NCBI GenBank assembly: GCA_014859065.1
Contig: JACUUU010000008.1
Location: forward strand, 1-32,777
Length of the DNA stretch: 32,777 nt
Direction: 5' to 3'
Source: Anaerolineales bacterium
Lineage (GTDB): Bacteria; Chloroflexota; Anaerolineae; Anaerolineales; UBA4823
Shown: piece by piece, positions 18,789-28,476 of the stretch
Numbering within the stretch: position 1 is the stretch's first letter
Layout of the letters: every line of letters begins with the position of its first letter
The notes under the pieces: generated by a model
The model's input: only the letters and a program-made list of their open reading frames with translations
What the model was told of the DNA's origin: nothing
Database searches by the model: none
Translations under genes and position numbers: made by a program

Positions 18789-20405
18789 TCAATTAAAGGT
18801 GCAGAAAACCCATTTTCCATTTACCATGGTACCAACAGGTTTCATGTTGAATAAATTATTTGGGTCATCCAAAAATGGGTCTGTTTCAAGTACCACCAGA
18901 TCTGCCAAGTAACCAGGAGATAATTTACCCAGACGGTCGTCTATCCCAGCAGCGTAAGCTGCACCAGTGGTATATGCATGCAGACCTTCAATTAACCTCA
19001 GACGTTGCTCTGGATGCCATCCATCTGGTCCTGGGGAGCCATCCTGGCGGCGCCGAGTGACGGCAGCATGCAGGCCCCAAAAAGGGTTTGGAGATTCAAC
19101 CGGAGCGTCAGAACCGAATGCTAAAGGCGTACCTAAATTTAATAACGAACGCCAAGCATAAGCGTTTTCTGAACGTTCACCCCAATGTTGGTCAGCTGCG
19201 GGGAAGTCAGAGGTGGCATGGAGAGGCTGCATTGACGCGATTATTCTTAAATGAGCCATCTGTACCGCATCCTGAGGGTGAATTATCTGGACATGTTCTA
19301 TGCGATGGCGTAAAAGATTGGATTGAAGTCCCTGCGCGGCTTGTATCTCACCTTCGATCAAACGTAATTTTGCAAAAGCTTTAAGGACTTCATGATTTGC
19401 CCGATCACCGATCGCGTGGATAGCCAGGCTCAATCCATTCCTAACTGCTTTGCGACCATGTTCATACAACTCCTCGGCATCCATAAACAGCATTCCTCGG
19501 TTTTGAACATCTCCCTGATATGGGGAGAGCATAGCTGCTGTGCGAGGACCTAAAGCGCCATCAGAGAATAATTTAATCGAACCGATACGCAAGAGTTCGT
19601 CACCAAAACCTGATCTCAATCCGAGACCAATTGCATAATCCAGGTCTTCAAGGGGAATACCTTTGATAATACGCAGATTTAATTGCTTGTTCTTATGGAG
19701 GGATTGCAAAGTTTGAAAACATTGGCGCTGGTCGAAGTCGTGAACACTGGTGATCCCCATACTCCACAAGACATTTTGGGCGGAATTTATTGCCTGGTAC
19801 ACGTATTCATCACTGTGCCTGGGGATATTTTGAGAGACTAACGTCATTGCCTGTTCGAATAAAAGTCCATCAGGCTTACCGTTATGATCGCGACCAATAC
19901 TTCCGCCAGGGATATCATTGCTGTGTTCGTTGATGCCAGCAGCAGATAATGCAGCAGAATTAGCCCAGGCAAGGTGTAGGGACTTGGCCGTCAAGAATAC
20001 TGGATGGTGAGGGGCAACAGCATCCAGGTCTGTTGCCGAAGGGAATCCTGGATGATCATCCCATTCATTTTGATACCAGCCATGCCCTAGAATCCACTCT
20101 CCTGGTGGAGTGATTGTGGCTCTATCCTGGACACGCTGCAAACAATCTGAAATTGATTTGGTTTCACAATCCAGTTTTTCCAAAAAGAGCGCAAATTGCT
20201 CAAGATGAATATGGGCATCGATCAAACCAGGCAGCACAGTTCGACCTTGGAGATCGATGGTCTTTCCCTTTCCCGAAAATTCTGCCGTTAATCGATCGGG
20301 ATTGCCAATTGCGAGGATGCGACCATTGTCAATTGCTAATGCCCTGGCAGTGGCGTTATCGGGTTCTAAGGTGTATATATTGGCGTTTGTCAATACCTCA
20401 ATCAT
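18789..20405 (-). CDS. Amidohydrolase family protein (YtcJ/amidohydrolase-3-like)
   Basis: GLIDAHIHLEQFA, SLHLAWANSAAL, GALGPRTAAMLSPY, AIHAIGDRAN, RIEHVQIIHP, FGSDAPVESPNPFWGLHAAVTR. Confidence 0.92.
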   Translation of the reverse strand: MIEVLTNANIYTLEPDNATARALAIDNGRILAIGNPDRLTAEFSGKGKTIDLQGRTVLPGLIDAHIHLEQFALFLEKLDCETKSISDCLQRVQDRATITPPGEWILGHGWYQNEWDDHPGFPSATDLDAVAPHHPVFLTAKSLHLAWANSAALSAAGINEHSNDIPGGSIGRDHNGKPDGLLFEQAMTLVSQNIPRHSDEYVYQAINSAQNVLWSMGITSVHDFDQRQCFQTLQSLHKNKQLNLRIIKGIPLEDLDYAIGLGLRSGFGDELLRIGSIKLFSDGALGPRTAAMLSPYQGDVQNRGMLFMDAEELYEHGRKAVRNGLSLAIHAIGDRANHEVLKAFAKLRLIEGEIQAAQGLQSNLLRHRIEHVQIIHPQDAVQMAHLRIIASMQPLHATSDFPAADQHWGERSENAYAWRSLLNLGTPLAFGSDAPVESPNPFWGLHAAVTRRRQDGSPGPDGWHPEQRLRLIEGLHAYTTGAAYAAGIDDRLGKLSPGYLADLVVLETDPFLDDPNNLFNMKPVGTMVNGKWVFCTFN

Positions 20406-20413
20406 ATATTCTT

Positions 20414-21298
20414 CTAATGAGCTGATTGAGGACCTAGAATATGTTCAATAATGGAGTTCAATTCTTCCTCAGAATAGTAATGTATTGTTATAACGCCACC
20501 TTTCCGGCGATGTTTGAGCACTACCTTGGTGCCTAACTCCTGTCGTAATCTTTCTTCCAAAGCTGTAATTTCAGCATTAACGGGCTGTTTAGGAGGTCTC
20601 TCAACCCTTTCACCTCCAAATTTTCTTACCAAATCCTCAGTTTGCCGGACGGTTAGGTCGCGTTGCAGGATTATTTGGGTGGCTGCCACTTGGGATTCAG
20701 GAGTAGCCAGAGCCAGCAAAGCGCGGGCATGACCAGCGCTGATCTTACCGCTTGCTAGCGCATCCTTTACAGTATTTGGAAGATTAAGTAAGCGAAGCGT
20801 ATTTGTTATCGCTGTGCGAGATTTACCGACTCGGTTGGAAATTTCTTCATGTGAAAGTTCGAAGTCATCGCTTAGTTGGCGGTAGGCTTCCGCAATTTCA
20901 AGTGGACCTAAATCAGCACGCTGTACATTTTCAACTAATGCCAATTCGACCAATTGTTGTTCATTCGCTTCCCGGATGATTGCTGGGATATGACTGATCC
21001 CAGCCTGATTTGCAGCTAACCAGCGTCTTTCACCCGCGATTATGATGAATTGACCGGATTCTGCGGCTTGTGTAAGGATCAACGGTTGGATAACACCATG
21101 TTCTTTTATCGATGCAGCCAGCTCCGACAATTCAGATGAATCCATACGCGTCCGTGGTTGCCGTGGGTTAGGAGAAATGCAGTCGATAGCTACCAGGGCG
21201 ATCGACGATTCAGGCAAAGCAGTTTCTGTCGGCGAACCCTTATCACTGGTAGGTATCAGGGCATCTAAGCCTTTACCGAGACCTGGTTTTCTTGTCAT
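20414..21298 (-). CDS. parB: Chromosome partitioning protein ParB/Spo0J
   Basis: GLGKGLDALIP start, SPNPRQPR, IAGERRWLAANQAG, LVENVQRADLGPLEIAEAYRQL, GKSRTAITNTLRLLNLP, HARALLAL. Confidence 0.96.
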   Translation of the reverse strand: MTRKPGLGKGLDALIPTSDKGSPTETALPESSIALVAIDCISPNPRQPRTRMDSSELSELAASIKEHGVIQPLILTQAAESGQFIIIAGERRWLAANQAGISHIPAIIREANEQQLVELALVENVQRADLGPLEIAEAYRQLSDDFELSHEEISNRVGKSRTAITNTLRLLNLPNTVKDALASGKISAGHARALLALATPESQVAATQIILQRDLTVRQTEDLVRKFGGERVERPPKQPVNAEITALEERLRQELGTKVVLKHRRKGGVITIHYYSEEELNSIIEHILGPQSAH

Positions 21299-21325
21299 GC
21301 TACTCCTGTGAATGAATGGTTGTGA

Positions 21326-22111
21326 TCAAGTGACCGCAATATCGATCCCGTCTTCGCTAAGGATTTCTCGTGCCAAAGCCGCATACGCCAAAGCGCCGCT
21401 GGATTGAGGTGAGTAGACTGTGATCGGTAATCCATAAGAAGGCGCTTCGGCAAGCCGGATGCTGCGAGGAATAATAGCTTTGAAAACTCGATTTGGATAA
21501 TGAAGCCGGACTTCATCAACAACATCAGCAGAAAGCTTGGTGCGGGTGTCAAACATAGTCAGCACCACACCTCGCACCCGAAGATCTGGATAGATAGCGG
21601 TACGGATTCGTTCCAAGGTATGGTTCAGCAGACCAAGTCCTTCTAGGGGTAGGTATTCACATTGAACAGGTATGATGACCCCATTTTGAGCGGCGATCAA
21701 CCCATTTAGGGTAAGTAAGCCAAGTGAAGGAGGACAATCGATAAGAATATAATCATAGCGTTTTGATAATGGTACTAACGCATTTTTCAGAAAACTTTCT
21801 CGAGCGATCTCACTCACCAATTCTACCTCAGCGCCTGCCAGTGCGGGAGAAGATGGTAATAAAGAAAGCTTCAGACGAGGGTTATGCAAAATATGTGCTG
21901 AGGTTGCTCCTTGATGGATCAAAGTTTCGTAAGTGCCACTGCGAACGTTGTTTTTATCAACACCTAAACAAGATGTTGCATTTGCTTGGGGATCCAAATC
22001 CACCAGAAGTACTTTCTGTCCATAATACGCAAGAAATGCTCCTAGATTAATGGCAGTTGTGGTTTTTCCTACACCACCTTTTTGATTAGCCAGGGTGTAG
22101 ATTCGTGCCAT
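21326..22111 (-). CDS. parA: Chromosome partitioning ATPase ParA/Soj
   Basis: [57 protein letters not shown]. Confidence 0.96.
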   Translation of the reverse strand: MARIYTLANQKGGVGKTTTAINLGAFLAYYGQKVLLVDLDPQANATSCLGVDKNNVRSGTYETLIHQGATSAHILHNPRLKLSLLPSSPALAGAEVELVSEIARESFLKNALVPLSKRYDYILIDCPPSLGLLTLNGLIAAQNGVIIPVQCEYLPLEGLGLLNHTLERIRTAIYPDLRVRGVVLTMFDTRTKLSADVVDEVRLHYPNRVFKAIIPRSIRLAEAPSYGLPITVYSPQSSGALAYAALAREILSEDGIDIAVT

Positions 22112-22116
22112 GGAGA

Positions 22117-22965
22117 TTAGAGCACCTCGATCATACTCTCTTCAATTTCTTGAAGTGTAGGAATGCTATTGATACCAAACCGAGTGATGGAATGGGAAGC
22201 CAACTGAGAGGCAAAGCGAGCTGCTTCCCAGGGGTCGCGAGTCGTATACAACCTGACAAAAAAAACTGCCGCAAAGATGTCTCCCGCACCGATATCATCT
22301 ACCAATTCCACTGGTAGTGGGTGAAAGCGACGGACATCGCCATGCCAATACACCCGTGCACCTTCGATATTTTCAGTCACTACGAGAACTTGGCAGTATG
22401 TAGCCATCTCCTCAATTCGTGCTTCATCGTTACCGACATCTTCATCGCTCAAAACAACCGCGTTTGCATTTCCAAGAACGAAACTGGCTTCTGGCCATTC
22501 TGAGGGATGAACAACCCCTTCATCATCCCAGCTGCGTAACCACCCTTGAGGTGTGATGCCTACCAGCGAGTTTGTAAAATGGCGTGTCATGCCTGGTTCG
22601 ATTTCTTGAGCAACAGGCCCGAAATGGATGATAGTTGGATTACGCCAGGCTTCAGGGAGGAGAAACAGGTCAAGTTTAGCAGCAACACTGTGTAATTTCT
22701 GTATCCGCCCCTCAGGAGTAGTGATATTTTCAAAGGTCGTGCTGTGTTCTGTGGGGTAATTTATTATGGGGATGTCACTCAATTGGTCGATAAAGATTTC
22801 CTCCGACCACGACGTAACGATTCCTACTCTCAACCCTAAAGCACGTGCGGTCAGGGCTGCATAGAGTGCAGTTCCCCCAATTTGTGGACCTTTTGGTGTA
22901 ATGTCCCGGGTTAAATGACCAATTACTAGGTAATCTACAGGTCCTAGGTAGGTTGGAGCAAACAT
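22117..22965 (-). CDS. PfkB-family (ribokinase-like) sugar kinase
   Basis: [26 protein letters not shown] and the C-terminal signature [18 protein letters not shown]. Stop codon is 5 nt from the parA start. Confidence 0.88.
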   Translation of the reverse strand: MFAPTYLGPVDYLVIGHLTRDITPKGPQIGGTALYAALTARALGLRVGIVTSWSEEIFIDQLSDIPIINYPTEHSTTFENITTPEGRIQKLHSVAAKLDLFLLPEAWRNPTIIHFGPVAQEIEPGMTRHFTNSLVGITPQGWLRSWDDEGVVHPSEWPEASFVLGNANAVVLSDEDVGNDEARIEEMATYCQVLVVTENIEGARVYWHGDVRRFHPLPVELVDDIGAGDIFAAVFFVRLYTTRDPWEAARFASQLASHSITRFGINSIPTLQEIEESMIEVL

Positions 22966-22987
22966 AGATAAATTATACCGCTTTGAT

Positions 22988-23764
22988 TCAGCTCAAGGGA
23001 ATAATGGTTACTTTACGATTGGGTTCTTCACCAACACTCTCTGTCTCCACCTGGGGATTGTCCCTAAGTTCGATATGGATTATGCGGCGTTCATTGGCAG
23101 GCATTGGTTCAAGAACCTGACGACGACCAGATTTGATTGCCTGGTCAGCCATACGCTGAGCTAAATTACGCAGTTGGTGTTCTCGCCGAATGCGATAACC
23201 TTCAACATCAACAATTAGGGGTAAATGTTTGCCTAATTCTTTACTGACAATCAAGCTGGCGATAAATTGAAGTGAGTTTAGTGTTTCTGCTCGACGACCT
23301 ATCAGAATGCTCAGATCATCGCCTGTAACATTTATATGCACAGGGATCCGATTTCTAATCTCATCAACTTCGCCGTACTCAGCTGTAACATTTGCCCTAA
23401 TATTCATCTTATCTAAAAGTTCAGCGACTGTGTCCTGTGCAGTTAACAGGATATAGTCGTCCTCCATCTTTTCGATTTCAGGTGCAGATGCAGGTTTATC
23501 GTTGGGTTCGATTTGATCTGCGATATTTTCCGCAGTTGTAGCTACCTCGGTCTTGATGGTGTCTGATTTTTCTTGTATAGGTTGCTTGATGACCAAGCGA
23601 ATTCTGGCGTGACGGGATCCCAGCCCAAATAAACCACGGCTACCTTCATCCAGGACCTCCACATCAACGGCGTCTTCAGTTAATCCCAGGTCATCCAACC
23701 CTTTGATTAGAGCTTCTTCTATTGTCGGAGCAATTACTTCCAGGGATGCTGGTTTATCGATCAT
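22988..23764 (-). CDS. jag: Jag/KhpB-like KH-R3H RNA-binding protein (SpoIIIJ-associated)
   Basis: Jag_N-like SLEVIAPTIEEALIKGLDDLGL...EVLDEGSRGLFGLGSRHARI, KH ILIGRRAETLNSLQFIASL, R3H-like C-terminus. Next to yidC; ATG at 23764 is preferred. Confidence 0.92.
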   Translation of the reverse strand: MIDKPASLEVIAPTIEEALIKGLDDLGLTEDAVDVEVLDEGSRGLFGLGSRHARIRLVIKQPIQEKSDTIKTEVATTAENIADQIEPNDKPASAPEIEKMEDDYILLTAQDTVAELLDKMNIRANVTAEYGEVDEIRNRIPVHINVTGDDLSILIGRRAETLNSLQFIASLIVSKELGKHLPLIVDVEGYRIRREHQLRNLAQRMADQAIKSGRRQVLEPMPANERRIIHIELRDNPQVETESVGEEPNRKVTIIPLS

Positions 23765-23791
23765 TTTTCCCTCATAAGGCTTAATCCCCAA

Positions 23792-24565
23792 TTACTTCGT
23801 GCTCAATTTTTTCATCGGGATTAGATTGCGCCAATTGACTTTGCCCATTGCGGCATATTGCAGGACACCTACAACGTTGCTGATCAGGAAGTAGAGCGCC
23901 AAACCGGAAGAGAAAGTATATGCCAGATAACCCATAAGGAGAGGCATATAAATGTTCATGGCTTTGGTCATTTGGGCGCCTTGGTCGCCTGTGGCAGCGG
24001 TTGGAGTCATCAACTTGGATTGGAGATAAGTAGAAATAACTACCAGAATAGTTATGATAGGGAGACCAAATCCAGCGATGGCTAGGCCTGACCCACTTTC
24101 GGGGAGGCTTAAGTCCAACCAAAGAAATATATTATTCAGTGGGATCAAAGCTGCTGCATCAACGAAGGGATAAATATGGCGAGAGAAATCTAGCAGTTGA
24201 ACTGGTGTGACTGCAAGGGCACGGATCAAGGACTGGTAAAAGCCAATCATTATTGGTAATTGGATTATCATTGGCAAGCAGGAACCAAAAGGATTGACCC
24301 CCATCTCTTTGTAAAGTTTCATCTGCTCTTGAGCTAACTTTTCGCGATCGTTCTTGTATTTCTTCTGAATATCCTGATATTTTTTCGATTTTTGCATTTC
24401 CTGCATGGCTGCAGCGCTCTTCATCTGTTTCATTGTTAGTGGATACAAGAGCATGCGCATCAGAACAGTGAAAATGATAATTGCTATGCCAAAGTTCTGC
24501 CCCACCAGGCTGTAAAGCACCAGCAAGGAATTTATCATTGGGTTAAGTATTAAGGTTTCCCACAT
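23792..24565 (-). CDS. yidC: Membrane protein insertase YidC/Oxa1
   Basis: FGIAIIIFTVLMRMLLYPLTMKQMKSAAAMQEMQ, QEQMKLYKEMGVNPFGSCLPMIIQLPIMIGFYQSL. Confidence 0.95.
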   Translation of the reverse strand: MWETLILNPMINSLLVLYSLVGQNFGIAIIIFTVLMRMLLYPLTMKQMKSAAAMQEMQKSKKYQDIQKKYKNDREKLAQEQMKLYKEMGVNPFGSCLPMIIQLPIMIGFYQSLIRALAVTPVQLLDFSRHIYPFVDAAALIPLNNIFLWLDLSLPESGSGLAIAGFGLPIITILVVISTYLQSKLMTPTAATGDQGAQMTKAMNIYMPLLMGYLAYTFSSGLALYFLISNVVGVLQYAAMGKVNWRNLIPMKKLSTK

Positions 24566-24689
24566 TTCAAATCTGCCGTGATTGGTTATCCTTTCTCTTG
24601 AAAGAATTCTATGCCTTTCTTTCTTAATTTCAAAAATCTACGAGTATTTCCTGTCTTAATTAACATGCTTCCCCGTCCGAAATGGTGAA

Positions 24690-25790
24690 TTATGGTGAGA
24701 AAGTCCATAGAATTCCGCCATTCCTATTCAGTGCGACGAGATGGTTATCCCCTCGAGTGGGCGTCACTAGGAGTATATCGTTAAAAATCTGGGGAGGGGC
24801 ATGAAGCCTGCCTCCGACATTCTGTGACCAGCGAATAGAGCCGTCCGTCGTGAGGGCATACAGCGAACCGGATTCGGTACTGACATAAATGGTTGAATTA
24901 GCAACCAGAGGGGTGCCGACGATAGGGCCATCGAGTATCTCGGGAGATAGTTTCCAGAACTGGTTACCATTTCCCGCATTCAGCGCGTAGAAGTTACCAT
25001 CTAAATCGCCAAAATAGAGTCGTCCGGAGGCGAGTGCTGGTCCATCCCAGACCCAACCATCAGTTTCTGTTTGCCAGAGAATTATGCCATCGCTGGCTCG
25101 TATGGCATACATCATTCGTCCGAATGTGCCCACATAGAGAATCCCATCTTCGCTCAGTGTAGGGACGCCTACGATTGCACCCCCCAGTTTTTCTGTTTGC
25201 CAGAGAAGAACGGGTTCAAAAACGTTAAGATCAGATCTTAACGCGTAGATACGTTGGTCCATCGATGGAAGGTAAATGTTCCCATTTTCTGGTTGGGCGA
25301 CTGGTCGCGCCCAGGTTGGTTTTTCAGTTGAGAAGGTCCATCTAAGCTCCCCATTAAGAGACAATGCGTACAAATTCTTGTCGCCGTCCGGAGCAAAAAT
25401 GCCATCATGTGTGGCTAAAGCGCTGGCAATGAAGCGGTTGCGGGCTTCGGTAAATTCCCAATTTACTTGCCCGGTCTCAGGGTTGAGACTGTAGAGTACG
25501 TTGTTGTACCCGCCCACAATCAATTGACCATCCGGAGTAATTGTAGGTGGTGCAAAAAAAGTAATGCGTGCTTCAGACTCTTCAGGAAAACGCCATTTCT
25601 CGGTCCCATTTGAATTTAAGTCGACGGCAAAGACATGGTTGTCATACGCCAAGTAAGCGGTACCTTCATGGACGGTTAAACCTGGCCAACCGGTGGATGC
25701 GTAGATTTCCCCACTGCAACCGGTAACCAGGAAAGCTGCTATTAATAACGAAAATGTGATGGTTAGGTGCTTTTTCTTCATATTTCTCAT
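24690..25790 (-). CDS. PQQ-type beta-propeller repeat lipoprotein (BamB-like)
   Basis: Lipobox LLIAAFLVTGCSG and about eight repeats of the form GxLYVGxxxxxLYALNxxxGxxxWxF. Confidence 0.88.
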   Translation of the reverse strand: MRNMKKKHLTITFSLLIAAFLVTGCSGEIYASTGWPGLTVHEGTAYLAYDNHVFAVDLNSNGTEKWRFPEESEARITFFAPPTITPDGQLIVGGYNNVLYSLNPETGQVNWEFTEARNRFIASALATHDGIFAPDGDKNLYALSLNGELRWTFSTEKPTWARPVAQPENGNIYLPSMDQRIYALRSDLNVFEPVLLWQTEKLGGAIVGVPTLSEDGILYVGTFGRMMYAIRASDGIILWQTETDGWVWDGPALASGRLYFGDLDGNFYALNAGNGNQFWKLSPEILDGPIVGTPLVANSTIYVSTESGSLYALTTDGSIRWSQNVGGRLHAPPQIFNDILLVTPTRGDNHLVALNRNGGILWTFSP

Positions 25791-25857
25791 TGATCGGGTC
25801 GACAACTCTGGTTCACTATAAAAATTCCTTGGTTGTCAAAAAATCACCGTTTCCTGA

Positions 25858-26151
25858 TTAAGGTACGGGATCATAACCTCCTTCATTAAATGGATTGCAA
25901 CGCAATAATCTCCAGGTTCCCATTGCCGTTCCTTTAATCACTCCATGTTTATAAATAGCCTGATAACCGTAGTGTGAGCAGCTCGGATAAAACCTGCAAG
26001 TATTGGCAGGCAGTAAGCGTGAAACCGTGAACTGATAGATGCGTATCAAACCAAGCATAATCATTCGTGGCAGGTTCACTGGTATAAGGGGCAAATCTCG
26101 AAGGCGAGGTTCGTTAGGGTAATCTTTGTTCAACTGAAACTTAACATTCAT
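25858..26151 (-). CDS. yidD: Membrane protein insertion efficiency factor YidD
   Basis: [64 protein letters not shown]. Confidence 0.96.
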   Translation of the reverse strand: MNVKFQLNKDYPNEPRLRDLPLIPVNLPRMIMLGLIRIYQFTVSRLLPANTCRFYPSCSHYGYQAIYKHGVIKGTAMGTWRLLRCNPFNEGGYDPVP

Positions 26152-26605
26152 GATTGTTCTTAGAGTTCAGCAGTTTCGTTTTTTTCATGAGCTCAACTAA
26201 CACAGAATGAGTTTGTTGGAGTGAGGTTTCTGTCAGTGGCTTTCTGGCAATTAGCACGATATCCCAACCAGGCTCAATCTGTGCAAGAATTGGTTTTATT
26301 GCTTCCCGCAGCAGGCGTTTAGCCCGGTTACGCTGGACAGCTTTACCAACCGAACGACCAGCAGAAACAGCAATCCGGGTAGGATCATCCTGGTTCCTGC
26401 GAACAATTAGCACCATTAGCGGGTGGGCATACGATTTTCCGTAGCGCCACACCCGCTTGAAATCAGATGATTTCCTTAGACGGAACTCTCGTTTCACATG
26501 TTCACTTGGGTCTGATCTCAATTCCCGTTGAGATTCAACTAGGGAGGACAAACTGTGCTTTAATGAAAATGACGAATTCGGCTGGTTAACGATCAACTCT
26601 TCCAA
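26141..26605 (-). CDS. rnpA: Ribonuclease P protein component (long N-terminus)
   Basis: [32 protein letters not shown]...[21 protein letters not shown] shorter start within the ORF is possible. Confidence 0.94.
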   Translation of the reverse strand: MEELIVNQPNSSFSLKHSLSSLVESQRELRSDPSEHVKREFRLRKSSDFKRVWRYGKSYAHPLMVLIVRRNQDDPTRIAVSAGRSVGKAVQRNRAKRLLREAIKPILAQIEPGWDIVLIARKPLTETSLQQTHSVLVELMKKTKLLNSKNNHEC

Positions 26606-26766
26606 TTTACTTTCTTAACGTGGTTTCTTTTAACAGCCAATCGAGAGCGACCTTTCAATCGCCGGTTCTTTAAGACCTGACGACCTTCTGAGGTAGACAT
26701 GCGCTGCCGGAATCCGTGCTTTCTAAGTCGGCGGCGCACTTTTGGTTGGTAGGTACGTTTTGGCAT
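26593..26766 (-). CDS. rpmH: 50S ribosomal protein L34
   Basis: [45 protein letters not shown]. Start is ATG at 26766, not the ORF-track start. Confidence 0.97.
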   Translation of the reverse strand: MPKRTYQPKVRRRLRKHGFRQRMSTSEGRQVLKNRRLKGRSRLAVKRNHVKKVNWKS

Positions 26767-26823
26767 ATAGCAATCCTTCAAATTGTGTGCATAAATCGGC
26801 ATTTATAAAAACCAGACCCTCCT

Positions 26824-26874
26824 TCGATAAACCAGGCTCTCTTTTCGCTCAAGCCAGGACAAGCCGTTTATCGA
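26824..26874 (-). repeat. Inverted repeat in the rpmH leader
   Basis: TCGATAAAC (26824-26832) and GTTTATCGA (26866-26874): perfect 9-bp arms, 33-nt internal segment. Confidence 0.55.
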
Positions 26875-26925
26875 GTTCAGGCCGGTCATATTAAACCGGA
26901 ATTTGTCTGGTATAGACGAGCAATT

Positions 26926-26954
26926 ATTATACCCGATGGGTGTGATATGGTCAA
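26926..26954 (-). promoter_or_regulatory. Predicted sigma-70-type promoter driving rpmH cluster
   Basis: On the minus strand TTGACC (26954-26949), 17-bp spacer, TATAAT (26931-26926). Confidence 0.7.
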
Positions 26955-27060
26955 ACAAGGTTGTGAAATTTGTACACAATCTCCCCAGAATTAGACTGGA
27001 TAAACAACTAAATTAAGGGACAATTACCTTTTATTCAGGCAATTAATACTGAAATCCTGG

Positions 27061-27088
27061 TTGACAAGGGCATATATTTTGATATAAT
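27061..27088 (+). promoter_or_regulatory. Predicted sigma-70-type promoter of ROK gene
   Basis: TTGACA (27061-27066), 16-bp spacer, TATAAT (27083-27088), about 44 nt before the ATG. Confidence 0.75.
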
Positions 27089-27105
27089 AAGCATATATAG
27101 TATGG

Positions 27106-27133
27106 ATTGGCAACTATCTGTGAGGTAGCCAAT
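27106..27133 (+). promoter_or_regulatory. Inverted repeat overlapping RBS and start codon of ROK gene
   Basis: ATTGGCAAC-TATCTGTGAG-GTAGCCAAT; 9-bp arms with one mismatch. The GAGG RBS is in the loop/3' arm region and the ATG begins at 27132. Confidence 0.6.
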
Positions 27134-28385
27134 GAGAAATGATCATCGAGGGGGTTTATCTCTGGTAAGAATTAAAAATCTCTCATCGGTCCTGGAATGG
27201 CTACATATCGGGGGACCACGCTCACGCGCTCAACTTGCTCAATTGACTGGTCTTAATAAATCAACTATATCGAGCCTTGTTGGTGAATTGATCAATCGAG
27301 GCTTTATTAACGAAGTCGGAGATGATACCTCCGGGATTGGGCGTCCCGGCACAATTTTACAGCTCAATCCAAACGCTGGTTGGGGGATAGGTGTTGAGAT
27401 CGGAGTAGGATATATTTCAATAATCATTTCTAATTTTATCGGTGAAATAATCTGGCGGCGTTATGAAGATCTGGGGATGATAACTCAAGAAGATGAAGTT
27501 ATTCCCCGAGTTTCTGCATTAGTAGATGAGGCTTACAGATCTTGTATTGATTCTGGGGGGCAGGTTTTAGGAATGGGGATAACTTTACCTGGTTTAGTCG
27601 ATGTAAATAAAGGCATCCTGGTATTTTCTCCCAATCTTCAATGGCGAGATGTGCCTCTTCAGAAAATTTTTTTGGACCAGACGGGTTTAACCATTTTTGT
27701 TGATAATGATGCCAATGCAGCTGCTTTGGGTGAACATCTTTTTGGGGTAGGGCGCAAAGAACAACATTTCCTTTTTATTGTCGCCGGTGTTGGGGTGGGA
27801 GGTGGTTTGTTCCTAAATGGAGATATTTATCGTGGAGCTAGAGGTTTAGCTGGCGAGATTGGACATACAAGTGTGTTAATTGACCAACATAAACCTTGTC
27901 GCTGTGGGAACCGAGGATGTTGGGAGAATACCGCAAATCAGTCAGCACTATTTGAGAGGGTTAGAGCTAGGTTGGAAGTCGGCAGACGCAGTTTGATAAC
28001 AGAGCTTTTGGGGGAAGATAATATATCTCTATCTTTGCCTGTAATCAAACAGGCTGCTGAACGGGGCGACTCCGAAGTTCTGGAGGCTTTAGATGAAACC
28101 GGGGCAGCTATTGGATTAGGTGTTGCAAATATGATCAATATATTTAATCCAGAAATGGTTGTAATCGGTGGTGCATTGAGTGTGGTCGGTGAATTTCTAA
28201 TGCCTTCTATCCTTAAAGCTGTCGATGAACGCGCCTTGCATGCGAATCGTATACACACCACAATCGTCCTTTCAGCATTTCGCCAAGAAGCCAGTGCTAT
28301 CGGTGCAGCTGCGATGGTCATTCAAGAAAACATGACAAATCCCACAACTATCAAGCCCATCCAAATGCAGTCGGCTAGAGTTTAA
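27132..28385 (+). CDS. ROK family transcriptional regulator (N-terminal wHTH plus ROK sugar-kinase-like domain)
   Basis: RSRAQLAQLTGLNKSTISSLVGELINRGFINEVG, VDNDANAAALGEHLFGVGR, GGLFLNGDIYRGARGLAGEIGH, CRCGNRGCWEN. Confidence 0.95.
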   Translation: MRNDHRGGLSLVRIKNLSSVLEWLHIGGPRSRAQLAQLTGLNKSTISSLVGELINRGFINEVGDDTSGIGRPGTILQLNPNAGWGIGVEIGVGYISIIISNFIGEIIWRRYEDLGMITQEDEVIPRVSALVDEAYRSCIDSGGQVLGMGITLPGLVDVNKGILVFSPNLQWRDVPLQKIFLDQTGLTIFVDNDANAAALGEHLFGVGRKEQHFLFIVAGVGVGGGLFLNGDIYRGARGLAGEIGHTSVLIDQHKPCRCGNRGCWENTANQSALFERVRARLEVGRRSLITELLGEDNISLSLPVIKQAAERGDSEVLEALDETGAAIGLGVANMINIFNPEMVVIGGALSVVGEFLMPSILKAVDERALHANRIHTTIVLSAFRQEASAIGAAAMVIQENMTNPTTIKPIQMQSARV

Positions 28386-28476
28386 GGAGGTGATTCTATA
28401 CGAAATTGTCAAACATTGTTTTACTCGAATTCAGATCTATAGCAAGAAGATCGAATAACAAAAGAGGAGGAGTTAA

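Noticed and set aside
26488-26505. parS-like sequence GTTTCACATGTTCAC near parAB
   Set aside because: Only about 9 of 16 positions match TGTTTCACGTGAAACA, and it lies inside the rnpA coding sequence.
26767-27131. Possible DnaA-box cluster/oriC between rpmH and ROK gene
   Set aside because: Only loose TTATC/GGATAA-type matches; no clustered TTATCCACA copies, and two promoters plus leader structure explain the gap.
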